Shown here in pieces: positions 1 through 8,841 of a stretch of DNA of 64,000 nucleotides. Numbering within the stretch: the stretch's first letter is position 1; every line of letters starts with the position of its first letter. Location: assembly GCF_003264115.1 (NCBI RefSeq), contig NZ_CP021912.1:908501-972500 (forward strand), read 5' to 3'. A program made the position numbers and the translations under genes. The DNA is from Erythrobacter sp. KY5. GTDB lineage: Bacteria > Pseudomonadota > Alphaproteobacteria > Sphingomonadales > Sphingomonadaceae. The notes under the pieces were generated by a model. The model was given only the letters and a program-made list of their open reading frames with translations, made no database searches and was not told the DNA's origin.

Positions 1-1038
1 CGGATCGAGGTAGTCGGGCGCATTGCCACCTGCTTCCTTGTGCGCAGGTAGATCACTCGCCAAAACGGGTGTGCCCAGCGCAAGGGCTTCTGCGATCGGC
101 ATCCCGTACCCTTCGGCGAAGGAGGGCATCAATAGTGCGCAGGCACCGCGCAGCGTGCTGGCCAGTTCTTCATCACCGCAGCTGTTGATCTCCTGTACGA
201 ATGGCGCGAGCGCTGGTGAGCGATCGAGAAGATCGACGATCTGCTCATTCTCCCATCCACGCCTGCCGATCACGACGAGGTCTGGGATTTCCTTCGGATC
301 CATTGTCCGCGCCATGCTGCGCCAGAGGTGCAGAATGAGAAGATGGTTCTTGCGTGGTTCGATAGTGCCGAGACAAAGGAAATAGGGTTTCTTTTCCTGA
401 GTCTTTGACGTTGACGATGCGAGCAGTTTCTGCGTGCCCAAGAGTGCGACGTCGATAGGCGGCGGCGACTTTCCCTGCCCCTCGATCCACTGCTTGAGCG
501 ATGCGCCGGTCGCTGCGGAATTGACGATCACCGCGTCAGCAAGTTCCGCCACGGTAGTCATTCGAGCTTCGTGCAAGCGGCGCCCGCCCGGGCGAGCATA
601 TTCCGGATATTCGATCGGGATGAGATCGTGCACGAGGCAGACGTATTTTGCGCCTTCGCGAGAGAGGATGTCTCGCTTTTTGACAGTTTGGTCGAGATGA
701 TGCGGCGACACCTGAACCATGACATCGGCTGTGCCTATGCCTTTGCGGTTCGGGAGGAGGCGTCTCATCCACGGCAGGACAGATGGAACGGAGCGCTGCC
801 CACCCGCATCGCCTTGGTCCGCCCAACGCATCTCCAGATGGTCAAAGTACTCAAGAGCGACGCTTCGCTCGATCCGGCCATAGCGACCTGTGGGATGGAC
901 GGCGCAAAATGAAAGATCGTCACCGTGTTCGACAAGAAGCCCACGGCAATAGGCCATCTCCACACGATCAACACCCGAAGGCCTTGCGTGGCGCACCCTC
1001 GAAATGAGACGCGAGATATCAAGCACTACGCGTGTCAT
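1..1038 (-). CDS. Glycosyltransferase, GT4 family (C-terminus cut by window edge)
   Basis: The frame is open from an ATG at 1038 down to base 1 with no stop, so the 346 visible residues are an N-terminal part. The conceptual protein has the layout of a GT-B retaining glycosyltransferase. A VHDLIPIEYPEY stretch lies near residue 137. The start of the donor domain, LGTIEPRKNHLLIL, lies near residue 220. The EX7E region (FAEGYGMPIAEALALGTP) lies near residues 304-322 and is typical of GT4 enzymes that use nucleotide sugars. The ATG overlaps the stop of the upstream kpsC-like gene by 4 nt, so the two are probably translationally coupled. In this locus it probably adds a sugar to the capsule chain or its linker. 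The exact sugar cannot be told. Confidence 0.85.
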   Translation of the reverse strand, partial: MTRVVLDISRLISRVRHARPSGVDRVEMAYCRGLLVEHGDDLSFCAVHPTGRYGRIERSVALEYFDHLEMRWADQGDAGGQRSVPSVLPWMRRLLPNRKGIGTADVMVQVSPHHLDQTVKKRDILSREGAKYVCLVHDLIPIEYPEYARPGGRRLHEARMTTVAELADAVIVNSAATGASLKQWIEGQGKSPPPIDVALLGTQKLLASSTSKTQEKKPYFLCLGTIEPRKNHLLILHLWRSMARTMDPKEIPDLVVIGRRGWENEQIVDLLDRSPALAPFVQEINSCGDEELASTLRGACALLMPSFAEGYGMPIAEALALGTPVLASDLPAHKEAGGNAPDYLDP

Positions 1039-2690
1039 TTACTGGTCTTCCTGCGCAGGCGCGCCATGAAGCTTCCCTGCGCTCTTCGAAGCGGAGCGAT
1101 CCATTGAAGCCTGTTTGGTGTCTGTCGGTTGGACATGCGCTGGATCAACACTTCTGGCGGACAGGGCAGGCCAGTTACAGGGTCAAGATAGCGTGGGTAA
1201 AGCAAGAGAACACCCGCGACCAGTTGATCGAGCGTGAGATTGCGCCCTCGACGCTCGGGCACCTCACCAAGATCGCGCGTAAGCCCCCAACCGGCATAAA
1301 ACGGCGTTCCATGGCAGGTCACATCTCGTCCTCTCAATAGCGCTTCGAAGCCAGACAGCGACGTAAGGACATGGACTCCGTCGACCTCGTCCAAGAGGTC
1401 AGCCATCGAACCGTCTCGAACGATCCTGTCAGCGAACTCGAGCGCTGCCGTGTCATCGACAAAGCCATTTCGGTGCCCAGCATCGACATCAGGATGGGGG
1501 CGCCACCAGATTTGTGCAGCAGGCTCTTGGTCGCGCGCACGTCGCAAGAGCTCAAGGTTCGAAGTGAGCCCCCCACCCCCTGCGAGGACCGACATGTCAT
1601 CCTCGACCTGCCCGGTAACCAGTACGACGCGTGTGCCTACCTGTCTTTCCCTCAAAGCGTTGCTGGATGAATGACCGCTTGCATATTTGCTGATGCCGGC
1701 CGCGACCAACGTTTCGCGAAGGCGTGCCGCACGCTCAATCATGTTGTCCGAGAATTCGTGGTGAGCAAGGATTGTTTCCAGATCGCTCGGTTTCGTGGGA
1801 TCGAAATGAATGCCGACACGGTCAACGATCACGGAAAGCGGAGGCACGAGGTTGCTTCCCAGACCAACGGATCGAACAAACCCGTCCTCGACCCGCACGA
1901 GCGGAACATTCCTGCGCCGTGCCTCATCGATCAATGAAGGCGAGATACGCGATGGCCACACTGCCAGCGCGCCATTGTGCGATTGCGCATAGGTCAGGGC
2001 GCGGCTCGCATTTCGAAATATCTTTAGGGGGGTCTCAGGGGACCATAGGAACCGCTTTATCTCGAAACGCTTCCACCAGCTGATACCACAGGCAGCGACC
2101 AGGGTATGGCCTTCCTGTCCGCGATTGGCGTCGATTACTCGTCGCCATTCGGACAGGAGAGCGATCGCTTCAAGCGGGCCGACGCGCCCCGCCGAGAATG
2201 GACTGAACATTGGCTGGTTGATCGCACTTAACGCTCTTTGCACGAGGCCCGATCTACCTTCGTCGGGCTTGCCATAGAAACCCGGCGATAGGAGTTCGAC
2301 TTCGATCCCCAGTGCAACCGCGATTGCGATCCATTCATCGTCACCATGCGCAACCAGTTTGGTGGCATGGAGCAGAACGCTCCAGGGGTCGATTACGTGA
2401 TCCCCCGCCAAGCTTTCAACTATAAGCGCGCCGCTGCCGTGTTCTTCCAGTAATTTTGTCCGCTCTTCGCCCGAGCCGGGACGCAGAACGATCAGATCGG
2501 TATGATCAGGTCTCGGCCCGGCAAACGGCTTTCCCCAGAATGAGCCTCCAACTCGCGCCTGACAAAGGGCAGAAAAAAGCTCTTCACGGCTCGCTTGGGC
2601 ATGATCTTCTGACGATGGTGGAGGTAAGTCGGTTGCCGGCTGCCAGTCCGGAAATGGGGGCGCCCGCAGCAGCGGCGGAGGTTTGGTCAC
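1035..2690 (-). CDS. kpsC: KpsC-like capsule Kdo transferase
   Basis: 551 residues. The C-terminal two thirds match the KpsC/LipA-type capsule family: VEDGFVRSVGLG at 267-278 followed by NLVPPLS and a DPTKPSDLE segment, then TSLSGFEALLRG and CHGTPFYAGWGL near 450-480. KpsC enzymes build the poly-Kdo linker between phospholipid and capsule on the cytoplasmic face. E. coli KpsC (about 675 aa) has two complete transferase domains. Here only the second looks complete. Residues 60-190 look like the degenerate tail of another copy (IDPWSVLLHATKLVAHGDDEW resembles the DPF-LL-x-hV signature). Starts by a 4-nt overlap after the phosphatase gene and overlaps the GT4 gene at its end. The symbol is given by family; the linkage made is inferred. 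Confidence 0.82.
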   Translation of the reverse strand: MTKPPPLLRAPPFPDWQPATDLPPPSSEDHAQASREELFSALCQARVGGSFWGKPFAGPRPDHTDLIVLRPGSGEERTKLLEEHGSGALIVESLAGDHVIDPWSVLLHATKLVAHGDDEWIAIAVALGIEVELLSPGFYGKPDEGRSGLVQRALSAINQPMFSPFSAGRVGPLEAIALLSEWRRVIDANRGQEGHTLVAACGISWWKRFEIKRFLWSPETPLKIFRNASRALTYAQSHNGALAVWPSRISPSLIDEARRRNVPLVRVEDGFVRSVGLGSNLVPPLSVIVDRVGIHFDPTKPSDLETILAHHEFSDNMIERAARLRETLVAAGISKYASGHSSSNALRERQVGTRVVLVTGQVEDDMSVLAGGGGLTSNLELLRRARDQEPAAQIWWRPHPDVDAGHRNGFVDDTAALEFADRIVRDGSMADLLDEVDGVHVLTSLSGFEALLRGRDVTCHGTPFYAGWGLTRDLGEVPERRGRNLTLDQLVAGVLLLYPRYLDPVTGLPCPPEVLIQRMSNRQTPNRLQWIAPLRRAQGSFMARLRRKTSK

Positions 2691-3295
2691 GGGCGCTCAC
2701 CCCATTCCTTGAGAACCAGCGATCCATCCGCGCCGCGCTCTATAATGCCGAAGCCACCGGTCGGTAACTTCAAAGACTGAAGCTTTTCCGCCTGCTTTCG
2801 CAACACCTCATCAGCCATCAGGGCGAAGCGTGCTGCGCCGTTGCTGGTCACAAGCAGCGTAGCAGCGCCCGCATTTTCCTGTGCGAAGAGGGCCCGCCAT
2901 GCGGCGATGCGTTCATCGGGTTCGACGATCCATCCCTTCGGTGGGCGCGCATGTTGGTCCCATGCGAGCAGGGCTTCTCTACCGATACGATCGAGGACCG
3001 CATCTTCGGTCTGGTTTTCATCGGCCCCATGATCGATCTCTTTGAGGAACTCAGCGTTTTCAATCGGCGGAAGTGTTGGCTGAGCTTTCAGAATGGCCTC
3101 TGCTGTCTGTCGTGTCCGCATCAATGGTGACGCAAAGACCCGAGCAAACCGGATACCTTGGTCGGCAAAGTATCTGCCTAAGAGCTCTCCTTGTTTGACA
3201 CCTTTGGCAGTCAGCGGCAGGTCCGTGCGCGATCCAATTCGCCGCGGCGGCGTGTCGGCCTCGAAAGTGTTGCCGTGTCGGACGATGAAAAACAT
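2687..3295 (-). CDS. Histidine phosphatase family protein
   Basis: 202 residues, the usual size for a one-domain phosphoglycerate-mutase-like phosphatase. The catalytic RHG motif is at residues 6-8 (IVRHGNTF), and the second part of the active site is SPLMRTRQTAEAI near 58-70. No signal peptide is visible, so it is probably cytoplasmic. It lies between kdsB and the kpsC-like gene in the same operon, 57 nt after kdsB and overlapping kpsC by 4 nt. No HAD-type KdsC gene is visible among the Kdo genes, so this protein could be the phosphatase that converts Kdo-8-phosphate to Kdo. That role is an inference from position only. Confidence 0.8.
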   Translation of the reverse strand: MFFIVRHGNTFEADTPPRRIGSRTDLPLTAKGVKQGELLGRYFADQGIRFARVFASPLMRTRQTAEAILKAQPTLPPIENAEFLKEIDHGADENQTEDAVLDRIGREALLAWDQHARPPKGWIVEPDERIAAWRALFAQENAGAATLLVTSNGAARFALMADEVLRKQAEKLQSLKLPTGGFGIIERGADGSLVLKEWGERP

Positions 3296-3351
3296 GAATG
3301 GGCTTCTAGCGCTTGCGAGTTTCGCCGCAAGCGCGGCGCTTCACTCAGCTT

Positions 3352-4182
3352 TCAAACCGGGAATGGGTCGCCCAGACGCGCAATCGCTTCCTCGGCAATT
3401 GCAAGATCTTGAGGCGTGTCGATGCCGGACAGGGCATGTTCGGGCGGGGCGACCGGGACGGTGGCGATCGACCATCCGTTTTCCAGAAACCGCAACTGTT
3501 CAAGACCCTCAAGCTGTTCGTAATCGCCCTCATCCTGAGAAACGAACCAATCGAGAGCATCGCGGGAATAAGCATAGAGGCCCAGATGCTGCCAAACCGG
3601 CGACATAAGGCTCTGGCGCAGTTTCTCCTCGTCTCTGAGAGCAGGTAGAATGGTCTTCGAAAACCACAAGGCTTGCCCCTGTTTGTCTCTAAGGCAGGTC
3701 GTGCCTGAAAAGGGCGTAACCTTTTTGTGGGTGCGCAACCTATCGAGACGGTCCCAATCGAGCTGAAACACAGGTGTCGCAACGGACGCATCGCCTTCGC
3801 GAAGTCGATCGACAAGAGCGGCAACAGTTGATGCCGGAATGAAGGGCGCATCGCCTTGCAGGCTTATAATTCGGTCAGGCCATCCGCATTTTGCGGCTGC
3901 GGCATGAGCGCGCGCGCTTCCTGATGTGAGCGAGCGGTCGGTCATGATCACTCTCACGCCGATTTCGGCAGCGTGATCGGCTATTCTTTCATCGTCAGTC
4001 GCAACCACGAGGTCGCAGTCGCCTACCATCTGGGCGGCACTGCGCGCGTTCGCCACCACTCTTTCGAGCAGGGTTCGCCCAGCTATTTTAAGCAAAGGCT
4101 TGCCTGGCAACCGCGTCGAACCATAGCGAGCCGGAATGACAACGAGGTCGCTTGCAAAGGGTTGGGTGTCTGGCGAAGTCAT
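3352..4182 (-). CDS. kdsB: 3-deoxy-manno-octulosonate cytidylyltransferase (CMP-Kdo synthetase)
   Basis: 276 residues, close to the usual 250. It activates Kdo with CTP to give CMP-Kdo, the donor used by KpsC-type transferases. The nucleotide-binding signature RYGSTRLPGKPL is near residue 19. DLVVATDDERIADHA, ISLQGDAPFIP and the C-terminal GIDTPQDLA are all typical of KdsB. It is followed at 57 nt by the histidine phosphatase gene and preceded by kdsD/kpsF about 50 nt upstream. All of these run on the minus strand, so CMP-Kdo supply and the Kdo transferase form one transcription unit. Confidence 0.95.
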   Translation of the reverse strand: MTSPDTQPFASDLVVIPARYGSTRLPGKPLLKIAGRTLLERVVANARSAAQMVGDCDLVVATDDERIADHAAEIGVRVIMTDRSLTSGSARAHAAAAKCGWPDRIISLQGDAPFIPASTVAALVDRLREGDASVATPVFQLDWDRLDRLRTHKKVTPFSGTTCLRDKQGQALWFSKTILPALRDEEKLRQSLMSPVWQHLGLYAYSRDALDWFVSQDEGDYEQLEGLEQLRFLENGWSIATVPVAPPEHALSGIDTPQDLAIAEEAIARLGDPFPV

Positions 4183-4232
4183 AGCGCGCCTGATCTAACC
4201 CAACCTTGAGCGAATTCCCAACAGGGGAGAAT

Positions 4233-5219
4233 TTAACCGATACCCAGACGGACAAGATCGTGCATATGCACGATGCCAACCAAACGGTCTTCCTGTTCGG
4301 TCACAAACAGTACTGAAACCGCGCTGTCATTCATCAACGCAAGAGCGTCGACCGCCATCATCTTCGGACTGGCTGTCACCGGATTGGGCGACATGTGGCG
4401 TGCAATATTGTCGTCAAGGTCGTTCGCTGCAATTGACCGGCGAAGATCGCCGTCAGTGAAAGCCCCGACCAGACGGCTATTTTTGTCGACGATCGCGGTG
4501 CAGCCGTATCGCTTGCGGCTCATTTCGATTGTGGCGCTGCGCAGGGTCGCTTCCAGCGAAACCATTGGCAGGGCCTCGCCTGTCGCCATTACTTTCTCGA
4601 GCGTTGTCAGACGCGCTCCGAGCAGGCCTCCGGGATGCAGGATACCGAAATTCTGAGGCGAGAATCCGCGGGCCTCGATCAATGCGACAGCAAGCGCGTC
4701 ACCCAACACCATCTGCATCGTCGTCGAGGACGTTGGTGCCAACTCGTTCGGGCACGCCTCTCGGACCATTGGAAGAGTAAGGCAGATGTCGGCAGCTTTG
4801 CCGATCCAGCTTTGCGGATGAGCGGTCGCCACAACGAGTTGTTGCTTGTTGATCGCACAGAAGTTGACAATGTCGCTAAGCTCCTGCGTCGTCCCTGACC
4901 AGGTTATCGCGAACACCACGTCGTCTTGCGAAATCGTGCCAAGATCTCCGTGGCTTGCCTCTCCGGGATGGAGGTAAAGCGCGGACGTTCCGGTCGAGAC
5001 GAAAGTCGCTGCGACCTTGCGAGCAATGTGTCCGCTCTTTCCGATCCCGGTTACGATGATGCGGCCCTTGTTCGTGCTGAATGCATCCACGGCACGCTCG
5101 AAGGCGTTGCCAAGGCCAGAGTCCGACAAGGCACGCTTGAGGTCCTTTAGACCGCCGATCTCAATGTCGAGAGTCTTCAGGGCAGAAGACACGTGAGTTG
5201 TCAAAAGCGTTTGGTTCAT
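4233..5219 (-). CDS. kdsD: Arabinose-5-phosphate isomerase (KpsF/KdsD type)
   Basis: Makes arabinose 5-phosphate from ribulose 5-phosphate, the first step to Kdo. The protein has an SIS sugar-isomerase domain (TGIGKSGHIARK, then LHPGEASHGDLG and SGTTQELSD). Two C-terminal CBS domains follow (SRKRYGCTAIVD; SAVSVLFVTE), as in KpsF and KdsD. An in-frame ATG at 5264 would add 15 residues (MPLWSQLSLVV...). The ATG at 5219 (MNQTLL) fits the family N-terminus better, but neither has a strong ribosome site. The gene is divergent from kdsA and heads the kdsD-kdsB-phosphatase-kpsC-GT4 operon. It could be a capsule-dedicated paralogue; a second copy elsewhere cannot be excluded. Confidence 0.93.
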   Translation of the reverse strand: MNQTLLTTHVSSALKTLDIEIGGLKDLKRALSDSGLGNAFERAVDAFSTNKGRIIVTGIGKSGHIARKVAATFVSTGTSALYLHPGEASHGDLGTISQDDVVFAITWSGTTQELSDIVNFCAINKQQLVVATAHPQSWIGKAADICLTLPMVREACPNELAPTSSTTMQMVLGDALAVALIEARGFSPQNFGILHPGGLLGARLTTLEKVMATGEALPMVSLEATLRSATIEMSRKRYGCTAIVDKNSRLVGAFTDGDLRRSIAANDLDDNIARHMSPNPVTASPKMMAVDALALMNDSAVSVLFVTEQEDRLVGIVHMHDLVRLGIG

Positions 5220-5293
5220 GGGAGAATTCAATACGACCAGAGATAATTGCGACCAAAGAGGCATAGTGATCGACCCTTGCGCCCCGGTATGTC

Positions 5294-5313
5294 AAGCCGG
5301 TAGAGACCGGCTT
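5294..5313. promoter_or_regulatory. Inverted repeat in the kdsD/kdsA divergent intergenic region
   Basis: A perfect inverted repeat with 8-bp arms (AAGCCGGT / ACCGGCTT) and a 4-base centre. It lies between the divergently transcribed kdsD and kdsA, about 90 nt before kdsA. It could be an operator for both Kdo operons or a hairpin in one leader. There is no T-run, so a terminator is unlikely. No clear -10/-35 pair was identified. Confidence 0.4.
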
Positions 5314-5401
5314 ACACGCAAGTAAGGCCAATGACGGGCATTCTTGCGCCCAAACCCCTTGCAGCCACCAGATATTTCAGAGTTTTAATCGGACAGTCCC
5401 C

Positions 5402-6271
5402 ATGATCCTGTGCTCTCATCAAGTCGATGCTAAAAGTCCGCTTTTCGTGATTGCTGGCCCCTGTGTGATCGAAAGCGAGGCTCATTCGCTCGGCGTTGCG
5501 CAAACACTCGCGGATATCGCTGAGCGACTTGGGATCTTGGTGATCTTCAAGAGCTCCTTCGACAAGGCTAATCGCACATCGGGTGCGTCCTTCCGCGGCC
5601 CCGGCCTGGATGACGGATTGCGTATCCTGGAAAAAGTGCGCTCCGAGACCGGGTTGCCGGTTTTGACCGACGTGCACGAACCTGCACAGGCGGCCCCGGT
5701 CGCCGAGGTGGTCGACGTGCTGCAGACACCGGCCTTCCTCGCGCGCCAGACCGACTTTATCTGTTCGGTTGCGGCGACCGGCAAGCCGGTGAACATCAAG
5801 AAAGCCCAGTTCATGGCTCCGGCGGATATGCAGAATGTCGTTGCGAAGGCGCGATCTGCGGCTGAGGCGGCAGGGCATGAGGCTGACAATTTCATGCTTT
5901 GCGAGCGCGGTACTTCCTTTGGGTACAACACGCTTGTTTCAGACATGCGCGGGCTCTCGATCATGGCCGAGACCGGCTGTCCGATCGTGTTCGATGCAAC
6001 ACATTCAGTGCAGCAGCCCGGCGGGCTTGGATCGAAATCGGGCGGGCAGAGCGAATATGTGCCATTGCTCGCGCGTGCTGCGGTTGCGGCCGGGGTTTCA
6101 GGTGTTTTCATGGAGACCCATCCTGATCCTGCAAACGCGCTCTCGGATGGGCCCAATGCGCTACCACTTGACCGGTTCGAGGGATTGGTGCGCCAACTTC
6201 AGCAAATAGATGAAATCACGAAGATAGCGCTTGCAGAGCAGAGCGATCGGAGTGATGCGGCAGCAGCATGA
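5402..6271 (+). CDS. kdsA: 3-deoxy-8-phosphooctulonate synthase
   Basis: 289 residues, standard length. It condenses arabinose 5-phosphate with phosphoenolpyruvate to Kdo-8-phosphate. Family signatures are clear: [12 protein letters not shown] near residue 15, [12 protein letters not shown] near 50, LTDVHEPAQ near 90, and KKAQFMAP near 123. [11 protein letters not shown] near 200 and METHPDP near 237 complete the TIM-barrel active site. The gene is divergent from kdsD. Its stop overlaps the start of a phytanoyl-CoA-dioxygenase-like gene by 4 nt (ATGA), so the two are very probably co-translated. Confidence 0.96.
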   Translation: MILCSHQVDAKSPLFVIAGPCVIESEAHSLGVAQTLADIAERLGILVIFKSSFDKANRTSGASFRGPGLDDGLRILEKVRSETGLPVLTDVHEPAQAAPVAEVVDVLQTPAFLARQTDFICSVAATGKPVNIKKAQFMAPADMQNVVAKARSAAEAAGHEADNFMLCERGTSFGYNTLVSDMRGLSIMAETGCPIVFDATHSVQQPGGLGSKSGGQSEYVPLLARAAVAAGVSGVFMETHPDPANALSDGPNALPLDRFEGLVRQLQQIDEITKIALAEQSDRSDAAAA

Positions 6272-7299
6272 GCGTTACAAATGCGATCAAGTCAGTCCTG
6301 ATGGCACCGGTCTGGACTTTGCAGCTCGCGACAGGTGCCAAAAGCTTTCTTGACCACCCGCTGATTGGTTCGCAGCGATTGAACCAGCGCGGGCTCCATC
6401 GAGCGCGCGTGCGGCTTGCAGACACTCTGTGCCGCTGGCGCCGCAGGCGGCTTGCGCGTCACGTTCCATCGCATTGGCGTGAGGCATTCGACCGCGACGG
6501 TTTTGTGAAGATCGAGAATGTCATTCCGCCAGAAGACTTTGCCGCCTTAAGAGATGCAGTGCTGAATTCGACTTGGCCAGCGCGGGAAATGCGTCAGGGA
6601 GATGCGATCACTCGCCGGATCGCGATCGATCCAGAGATGCTTGAAAAGGTCCCCGAGCTGCAACGCTTCCTGTCACGCAAAGACATCAATGCGCTGTTTC
6701 ACTATGTGGCGAGCTTTCGCACAACACCGCTTCATTACATCCAGACAATCGTGTGCAAGACTGGCGGCAACGATCCTGATCCGCAGGAAACCGTTCACGC
6801 GGACAGCTTCCATTCCTCGATGAAGGCGTGGTTGTTCTTGCGCCCCGTCGATGAAGAGGATGGCCCGTTCACATATGTGCCTGGGTCGCACCGTTTCACG
6901 CCCGAACGGCTCGACTGGGAATATCGGCGCAGCCTCGCTGATCCCAAGTCAATCGACCGACTGTCGGCGCGCGGGTCTCCGAGAGTTAACTCAGAGATGC
7001 TCGAACAAATGAAACTCGGCGAGGCCATAAAGTTGGCTGTTCCCGAGAATACGCTGGTTGTGGCGGATACAGGCGGTTTCCACGCGCGTGGTCCCGCAAG
7101 CCGGTCTGGCGAGCGCGTCGAGATATGGTCCTATTCCCGGCGCAATCCGTTTCTGCCGTGGCTCGGAGGTGACCTTCTCAGCATTCCGGGCATCGCCGAG
7201 CGTCGTATTGGCTGGCTTTGGAAACTGCGCGATCGGTTGGAAAAACAGATCGGCCAGCCATGGACCCCTGTTGGCACTCGCCGACCAGTGGACGACTAG
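6268..7299 (+). CDS. Phytanoyl-CoA dioxygenase (PhyH) family oxygenase coupled to kdsA
   Basis: 343 residues. The C-terminal two thirds form a double-stranded beta-helix Fe(II)/2-oxoglutarate oxygenase. The metal-binding H-x-D is in [11 protein letters not shown] near residue 175. [10 protein letters not shown] follows, and the distal His and Arg are in [17 protein letters not shown] near 270. The first 70 residues are rich in arginine and hydrophobic residues and have no obvious family. The start overlaps the kdsA stop by 4 nt. From the context it may hydroxylate Kdo or a capsule sugar, but nothing in the sequence fixes the substrate. It is convergent with the small membrane protein gene, whose stop overlaps its own. 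Confidence 0.85.
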   Translation: MSVTNAIKSVLMAPVWTLQLATGAKSFLDHPLIGSQRLNQRGLHRARVRLADTLCRWRRRRLARHVPSHWREAFDRDGFVKIENVIPPEDFAALRDAVLNSTWPAREMRQGDAITRRIAIDPEMLEKVPELQRFLSRKDINALFHYVASFRTTPLHYIQTIVCKTGGNDPDPQETVHADSFHSSMKAWLFLRPVDEEDGPFTYVPGSHRFTPERLDWEYRRSLADPKSIDRLSARGSPRVNSEMLEQMKLGEAIKLAVPENTLVVADTGGFHARGPASRSGERVEIWSYSRRNPFLPWLGGDLLSIPGIAERRIGWLWKLRDRLEKQIGQPWTPVGTRRPVDD

Positions 7300-7604
7300 G
7301 CACTCCTGGATTGGCGGTGCATCCAAATGCCCAGGCAGGTGCAAACAAGCACGGGGCCTAAAACGTCGGCATACTGATCCACGGTGACCCAAACGCGCCC
7401 ATCAAATGCAGCCCACCAAGGCGCGTTCGCCCGCAGGCCTTCTCCATAGGTTTCGATCCAGCGATACTCTGCCTGAGCAAGCTCGCGCCCGATGAAGTAG
7501 CAACAGGCTGCGAGGCCACCTGCCCACCAGTTTCTTGTCGCTAGGCCAACGATGGCTTGAATGACAATTGCAATCGCTGCGTGCTCTATCAAACCAATCG
7601 CCAT
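7296..7604 (-). CDS. Small membrane protein of unknown function in capsule locus
   Basis: 102 residues, not recognised. The N-terminal half is hydrophobic with probably two membrane helices (AIAIVIQAIVGLA; WWAGGLAACCYFIG). A Trp-rich loop (NAPWWAAFDGRVWVTVDQYAD) and a third hydrophobic segment near the end (VLGPVLVCTCLGIWM) follow. It lies 14 nt after the outer-membrane export lipoprotein gene on the same strand, so it is probably co-transcribed with it and might assist export. The 4-nt overlap of its stop with the convergent oxygenase gene leaves no room for a terminator between them. Confidence 0.65.
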   Translation of the reverse strand: MAIGLIEHAAIAIVIQAIVGLATRNWWAGGLAACCYFIGRELAQAEYRWIETYGEGLRANAPWWAAFDGRVWVTVDQYADVLGPVLVCTCLGIWMHRQSRSA

Positions 7605-7618
7605 CCTCGTGGCCCCGA

Positions 7619-8773
7619 CTAATTGCTGGTGCTGTTGCCGCCGCCATTGTCGAAGCTGTTGGCAAGCGTTGTCGCGGTCACAATCGGGCCAAACAATTGT
7701 CCAACAGCCTGGATAAGCTTGCGCGGCTGGTTTGAGGCTGCATTGCCGAAATACAGCACGTCATCGTCGCGCAGAGCGAACCGTTGAGCGAGGAAGTATG
7801 TGGGGGCTTCAAGCAAGTTGAAGTGATAGACTGTCGGTTCGGTATTGTCGGGCCCTGCATAACGGAACAGAAAGACCGCACCCGGATCGCCTGCGCTGTC
7901 GCTGGGGCCGCCTGCCATTGCAATGGCTTCGACGACGGTCATACGCTCCCGGCGGAAAGGCATCTGCTGGACGCGACCGGTTGCACCCAGGACCGAGAAC
8001 ATGAGCGGCTCATCCAGAATAGTGAGTCGGTCTCCTGGGAATGCACGCAGGCCGCGATAAGGGCCAGACATGACGTCGCCTAGGCGAAGGTTGGCAACAC
8101 TTTCTCCGCGCTCAACCTGAAGGACCAATTCGTGCGCTTCGCCGCGATAACCGCCGGCAAGCGCTATAACATCACCAAGGCTCTCCCGGTTCGTCTCCAG
8201 GACGAGGCGGCCGGGGCGCACGATCTCACCAGCTACGATCACAGAGTTTTCGATGACCTGCTCACGGTTGATGAGAACCTGCGGATCTTGCGAAAGGTTC
8301 TTAAGCGCTCGCCGGATCTGCTCTTCCACTTCGACCACGGTGCTTCCCTGCACGGGAACGCGCCCAACATACGGAACGTCGATGTAGCCCGTGTCATCGA
8401 CGCGGCGAGGTGGAAGCGTCTGAGCCCTGACAGAGGGATCGAAACCAACCGCTCCGGCAGCCGAAGGCGCCACGGTATCGCCGCTGAAGAGTGATACGCC
8501 AGCTTCGAAGATGGTTATCGAGAGAACGTCTCCGGGACCGATTAAATCGGTCGGGCGAGCATCGAGGTCAGGCAGCTGCCATTCTATAGGAGCAACAGCT
8601 GGCGGGACAGCAGCCAGCGAATCGACCGGTACGATCTCGATCTCGAGACCGACAATCTCTGCGTCGGTAATCGAAGTCTCGACCTGGTTCCGGGTAGGAC
8701 CACTTGAAGGGAAACTGGAACACGCGCCCAAAGAGAGGAACGCGAACGACCAGAAGAGTGTTTTCAGATTCAT
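7619..8773 (-). CDS. Polysaccharide export outer-membrane lipoprotein (Wza/KpsD class)
   Basis: 384 residues. A lipoprotein signal peptide with lipobox LGAC places Cys18 as the lipidation site. A Poly_export domain follows (IGPGDVLSITIFEAG near 78, then VDDTGYIDVPYVGRVPVQG near 128). Two SLBB-type segments come next (VIVAGEIVRPGRL; FSVLGATGRVQQMPF). The C-terminus is short and rich in Asn and Gly. Proteins of this class form the outer-membrane channel for capsule export and work with KpsE, KpsM and KpsT, found here at 16.9-19.5 kb in another operon. It is divergent from the glycosyltransferase at 8842 across a 68-nt gap. Confidence 0.92.
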   Translation of the reverse strand: MNLKTLFWSFAFLSLGACSSFPSSGPTRNQVETSITDAEIVGLEIEIVPVDSLAAVPPAVAPIEWQLPDLDARPTDLIGPGDVLSITIFEAGVSLFSGDTVAPSAAGAVGFDPSVRAQTLPPRRVDDTGYIDVPYVGRVPVQGSTVVEVEEQIRRALKNLSQDPQVLINREQVIENSVIVAGEIVRPGRLVLETNRESLGDVIALAGGYRGEAHELVLQVERGESVANLRLGDVMSGPYRGLRAFPGDRLTILDEPLMFSVLGATGRVQQMPFRRERMTVVEAIAMAGGPSDSAGDPGAVFLFRYAGPDNTEPTVYHFNLLEAPTYFLAQRFALRDDDVLYFGNAASNQPRKLIQAVGQLFGPIVTATTLANSFDNGGGNSTSN

Positions 8774-8841
8774 CGTGAATTCTTGCTAGATTTGCTTATG
8801 AAGCGCTCCCCTAACGATAAAGCAGCTTTAGGCCTAGCCCA

